Assembly: GCA_018377235.1 (NCBI GenBank)
Contig: JAGZZT010000010.1
Coordinates: forward strand, 1-64,000
Length of the DNA stretch: 64,000 nt
Origin: Clostridium sp.
GTDB lineage: Bacteria > Bacillota > Clostridia > Lachnospirales > Lachnospiraceae
Direction of reading: 5' to 3'
The translations under genes and the position numbers were made by a program. Below, in pieces: positions 60,955 through 64,000 of the stretch. A model generated the notes under the pieces. The model was not told where the DNA came from, did not search any database, and saw only the letters and a program-made list of their open reading frames with translations. How positions within the stretch are numbered: position 1 is the first letter of the stretch; every line of letters starts with the position of its first letter.

Positions 60955-62406
60955 CTACTTTTCCAGAAGCTCAATTCCCTTTCTAATTCTTTCTAAAGAT
61001 TCCTCTTTTCCCAGAACCTCCATAATTTCAGTAGCTCCGGCCGGAGTCATCTGCTTTCCGGATACAGCGGTACGGATCGGCCACATCACAAATCCCGTTT
61101 TAACGCCTGTCTCGGAAATGTAGGCTGACAATCTCTCATAGAGAGCGTCATTGGAGAAGTCCTCCTGTTCCTCCAAAATCGGAAGCACGTCTTTTAACAC
61201 CTTCAGGGCAGTCTCCTCTGTGGATTTCATCTTCTTGTGAACATACATCTGAGGATCGTACTCTGGAAGTTCCTCAAAGAAGTCAATATGATCCGCAATA
61301 TCCGGGAATACTTCTATTCTCGTCTTCACCATGGCGGCAATTTTTCTCAGATCCAGATCTTTCTTAATCACTTTTCTGATGTATGGCTCAGCCATCTCGT
61401 AGAAACGGTCAAAATCCATGGACTTCATGTACTCACCGTTCATCCAGCGCAGCTTCACCATATCAAAAACTGCCGGAGACTTGCTGATATGACGGTAGTC
61501 AAACTCCTTAACCAGCTCATCTAAAGTAAACAGCTCCTGGTTGCCCTCCGGAGACCAGCCTAAAAGAGCCACAAAGTTTACCACTGCCTCAGAAAGGAAT
61601 CCCTGATCAATCAAATCCTGATAGGAGGAATGTCCGCTTCTCTTGCTCAGCTTCTTGTGCTCCTCATTGGTAATCGTTGGACAATGTACATAAACCGGAA
61701 CCTCCCAGCCAAACGCCTCGTACAGGCGGTTGTACTTGGGAGAAGAGGACAGGTACTCATTTCCTCTTACTACATGGGTAATCTTCTGCAGATGGTCATC
61801 CACTACATTGGCAAAGTTGTAGGTAGGAAATCCATCCGATTTAATCAGAACCATATCATCCAGCTCAGAGTTGTCTACACTAATATCTCCGTAAATCTCA
61901 TCGTGGAAGGTCGTAGTGCCCTCTGTCGGATTGTTCTGACGGATGACAAACGGCTTTCCTGCCGCCAGATTTGCCTCTACCTCCTCCTTAGTCAGATGCA
62001 GACAGTGCTTATCATAGGCCATAATCTCCTCGCCGTTTACCGTCTTCTTCAGGCTGTTTAAACGCTCTTGATCGCAGAAGCAGTAGTAAGCCTCGCCCTT
62101 GTCGATAAGCTCTTTGGCATATTTCATATAGATGCCTGATTTCTGACGATCGCTCTGAATGTACGGACCTACCGGACCTCCTACATCGGGTCCTTCATCA
62201 TGAATCAGGCCTGTATCCTTTAATGTATTATAAATAATCTCAGTAGCGCCCTCCACGTAGCGCTCCTGATCCGTATCTTCAATTCGTAAAATATAATCTC
62301 CGCCCTCATGTTTTGTAATCAGGTAAGCATACAGCGCAGTCCTTAAATTTCCTACGTGCATCTTTCCTGTCGGGCTTGGGGCATATCTTGTTCTGATCTT
62401 TTCCAT
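60955..62406 (-). CDS. gltX: Glutamyl-tRNA synthetase
   Basis: GltX charges tRNA-Glu (in many Clostridia also tRNA-Gln for GatCAB). The 483 residues have class I signatures [17 protein letters not shown] (about 7-23; HVGN as HIGH) and HKKLSKRSG (KMSKS), then the helical anticodon-binding domain. ATG at 62406 follows AGGAG at 9 bases. The frame extends to 62535, overlapping mgtE, without conservation. The amidotransferase is not encoded in this window. Confidence 0.95.
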   Translation of the reverse strand: MEKIRTRYAPSPTGKMHVGNLRTALYAYLITKHEGGDYILRIEDTDQERYVEGATEIIYNTLKDTGLIHDEGPDVGGPVGPYIQSDRQKSGIYMKYAKELIDKGEAYYCFCDQERLNSLKKTVNGEEIMAYDKHCLHLTKEEVEANLAAGKPFVIRQNNPTEGTTTFHDEIYGDISVDNSELDDMVLIKSDGFPTYNFANVVDDHLQKITHVVRGNEYLSSSPKYNRLYEAFGWEVPVYVHCPTITNEEHKKLSKRSGHSSYQDLIDQGFLSEAVVNFVALLGWSPEGNQELFTLDELVKEFDYRHISKSPAVFDMVKLRWMNGEYMKSMDFDRFYEMAEPYIRKVIKKDLDLRKIAAMVKTRIEVFPDIADHIDFFEELPEYDPQMYVHKKMKSTEETALKVLKDVLPILEEQEDFSNDALYERLSAYISETGVKTGFVMWPIRTAVSGKQMTPAGATEIMEVLGKEESLERIRKGIELLEK

Positions 62407-62433
62407 GGCTCCACACTCCTCACTATTAGAATA

Positions 62434-62456
62434 AGGCCCAGCCGGCTGCCGGGCCT
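62434..62456 (-). terminator. Short hairpin between mgtE and gltX
   Basis: AGGCCC/GGGCCT (62434-62439 with 62451-62456), followed on the minus strand by TTATTCT. It may end or weaken read-through from mgtE. Confidence 0.5.
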
Positions 62457-62503
62457 GGATTAAAGATAATTCATTATATCGCTTAATCTGAAAAATTACA
62501 AGT

Positions 62504-63856
62504 CTAGGCTGCCATGTCAAGAAGACGGCAGGCAAAATTAAAATAGATTACAAGACTGCAGGCGTCCAGAATTGTAGAAATCATAGGGGATGCCATCAGC
62601 GCTGGATCCAAGTGCAGAAGCTTGGCAATAATCGGCAGTGTACAGCCAATCGTCTTAGCAATAATAACAATGCAGAAAATACTCAGCACTACTGTCAGGC
62701 AAATCATTTCCTGTCCCGGATACGACAGAGTCAGACGCACAAAATTAGCAATCGCCAGACAGATTCCCACAAGAATTCCGACCCGGAGTTCTTTCCATAC
62801 TACCTTGGCCAGATCGGAAGGGCTGATCTCCCCCACTGCCATTCCTCGGATAATCATGGTACTGGCCTGGCTTCCAGAGTTTCCGCCTGTGTTCATCAGC
62901 ATAGGAATAAAAGTAACCAGAAGGGGGACTGCGGAGAAGGCCTCCTCATAGGTAGTCAGAATCTCTCCCGTTACCATACTGCTGAACATGAGAATTAACA
63001 GCCAGACAATTCTGTTTTTGGCCAGCTGAAATACGCTGGTCTTCAGGTACGGCTTCTCACTGGGGTTCATGGCGGCCATCTTCTCAAAGTCCTCTGTGGC
63101 CTCCTGCTCCATAACGTCCATCACATCATCGACTGTGATGATACCTACCAGACGGTTCTCTCCGTCCACAACAGGAAGGCTCAGCAGATCGTATTCATTA
63201 AACAGATCCGCCACAGCCTCCTGGTCATCAGTCGTGTGAGCCTTCAGCACGTGGCTGTCCATAATCTCCTCTATGGTAGTGGTATACGGGCTCATCAGCA
63301 GATCCTTTACCGTCACCACTCCCTCCAGATGGCGTCCTGCATCCATCACATAGCAGGTGTAAATAGTCTCCTTATCCACACCATACTTACGGATATATGC
63401 AAAAGCCGCTTCAACTGTCATAGCCTTTTTCAGCCCCACGTACTCGGCGGTCATCACGCTTCCTGCACTGTTATCCGGATACTTCAGAAACTGGTTAATC
63501 AGCTTTCTCGTATCCGGGCTGGAATTTTTCAGCACTCGTTTTACAATCGTCGCTGGAAGTTCCTCCAGCATATCCACCGCATCATCCACAAACAGATCAT
63601 CCATAATGTACTGAAGCTCGTTATCTGTGATACTGGTAATGATGTGCTGCTGCTTTTCCACCGGAAGGCAGGCGAACACATCTGATGCGATTTCTTTTGG
63701 AAGAGTTCTGAACACTACCACTGTCTTCTCTGAATCAAGCTCTTCCATAAATGAAGCAATATCTACTTCATTCATCTCTATCAGTCTTTCCTTCAGGCTT
63801 CTGTACTGCTTCTCATCAGCCAAAGCATGAAGCTCGTCAAAATTCATCTCCTCCAT
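62504..63856 (-). CDS. mgtE: Magnesium transporter MgtE
   Basis: This 450-residue magnesium channel has an N-domain of helical repeats (about 1-130, ending in a run through [16 protein letters not shown]), a CBS pair (about 135-255, with [11 protein letters not shown] and [13 protein letters not shown]) and five transmembrane helices carrying [21 protein letters not shown] (split: [11 protein letters not shown] / [10 protein letters not shown]) and the pore segment. The CBS/N domains gate the channel by cytosolic magnesium. GGGAG precedes ATG at 63856. No M-box is present between its promoter and start codon. Confidence 0.94.
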   Translation of the reverse strand: MEEMNFDELHALADEKQYRSLKERLIEMNEVDIASFMEELDSEKTVVVFRTLPKEIASDVFACLPVEKQQHIITSITDNELQYIMDDLFVDDAVDMLEELPATIVKRVLKNSSPDTRKLINQFLKYPDNSAGSVMTAEYVGLKKAMTVEAAFAYIRKYGVDKETIYTCYVMDAGRHLEGVVTVKDLLMSPYTTTIEEIMDSHVLKAHTTDDQEAVADLFNEYDLLSLPVVDGENRLVGIITVDDVMDVMEQEATEDFEKMAAMNPSEKPYLKTSVFQLAKNRIVWLLILMFSSMVTGEILTTYEEAFSAVPLLVTFIPMLMNTGGNSGSQASTMIIRGMAVGEISPSDLAKVVWKELRVGILVGICLAIANFVRLTLSYPGQEMICLTVVLSIFCIVIIAKTIGCTLPIIAKLLHLDPALMASPMISTILDACSLVIYFNFACRLLDMAA

Positions 63857-63896
63857 ACTCTACTCCCTTTCCAAACCCGCTCATCCGCTTCTTCCT

Positions 63897-63931
63897 ATTA
63901 TAGTAAGAATCCATTAAAATTTCAATGGATT
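63897..63931 (-). promoter_or_regulatory. mgtE promoter with overlapping palindrome
   Basis: Minus strand: -35 TTGAAA (63925-63920), exactly 17 bases, -10 TATAAT (63902-63897). The inverted repeat AATCCATT (63931-63924) / AATGGATT (63915-63908) overlaps the -35 and spacer, a typical operator position. The leader is only about 35 bases, too short for a riboswitch. I see nothing further in 63932-64000. Confidence 0.7.
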
Positions 63932-64000
63932 TATACGAGATAATAGTAAGGAAGAAAGAATTTAGCTGCTGCCAACGCTCCAGGCAGAAACAGGGACAGA

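Noticed and set aside
1..64000. CRISPR arrays, tRNA or rRNA genes, prophage or integrase genes
   Set aside because: I saw no regularly spaced repeats, cloverleaf sequences, rRNA stretches or phage-type genes on either strand.
1..64000. Sigma-54 (-24/-12) promoters, looked for because rpoN is present
   Set aside because: No TGGCAC-N5-TTGC-type element was found in a sensible upstream position.

Overview
The window reads as chromosomal DNA of a spore-forming member of the Clostridia, most likely a Lachnospiraceae (Clostridium cluster XIVa-like) gut anaerobe. The evidence is the set of sporulation genes (spoIIGA, sigE, sigG, a YlmC/YmxH protein, a Spo0E-like protein, a SpoVD-like PBP), a T-box leader, rubredoxin, an EF-G paralogue, a CD1871A-type CXXC protein and dense, moderate-GC coding with frequent GTG and TTG starts. 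It is mostly housekeeping sequence. I see no prophage, CRISPR array, rRNA or tRNA gene. The only mobile element is the 5' tip of a group IIC intron at the left edge.

Layout. 1-3.9 kb: intron tip, rpoN and its terminator, EF-G-like GTPase (all minus). 4.2-6.6 kb: tyrA-aroA (plus). 6.7-7.6 kb: a possible gene remnant and a secreted protein of unknown function. 7.8-11 kb: a T-box leader with a Trp (TGG) specifier in front of a three-gene ABC transporter (trpXYZ type). 11.0-13.2 kb: a PPC/DUF296 protein and, convergent, a TlpA / CD1871A / NapH-like redox cassette. 13.4-15.7 kb: a small helical protein, a divergent sirtuin and an SDR. 15.7-21.4 kb: an oligopeptide ABC operon with fused ATPases, then rubredoxin. 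21.5-36 kb (minus): SNF2 helicase, argS, amidase, efp, an aroE-aroK fusion, yqeG, nrdR, ylmC, a flavoprotein-like lipoprotein, an M20 dipeptidase, yqeY and prfC. 36-40 kb: an esterase, then sigG (plus) facing sigE and spoIIGA (minus). 40-53.3 kb: a pared-down division and cell-wall cluster (mraZ, rsmH, ftsL, two PBPs, mraY, murD, ftsW, murA, ftsQ, ftsZ). 53.4-64 kb: spo0E-like, lgt, NSS transporter, ychF (plus), a DUF1292 protein, a membrane protein, cobO, a UvrD-type helicase, gltX and mgtE.

How the genes fit together. Aromatic amino acid supply recurs: tyrA and aroA make prephenate-derived and chorismate precursors, the aroE-aroK fusion supplies two earlier shikimate steps, and the Trp T-box controls probable tryptophan uptake. 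Division and sporulation genes lie next to each other: the division operon under a probable MraZ operator runs down to ftsZ, followed by spoIIGA-sigE. The spoIIGA promoter region shows an abnormally long -35/-10 spacer and Spo0A-box-like sites, like spoIIG of Bacillus subtilis. sigG is turned around relative to sigE and has its own sigma-F-like promoter.

I found nothing that is clearly a new defence or biosynthetic system. The least explained items are the TlpA/CD1871A/NapH-like cassette (possibly a transmembrane electron route to extracytoplasmic thiols), the divergent sirtuin, and the shortened flavoprotein-like lipoprotein behind a large palindrome that overlaps its promoter.
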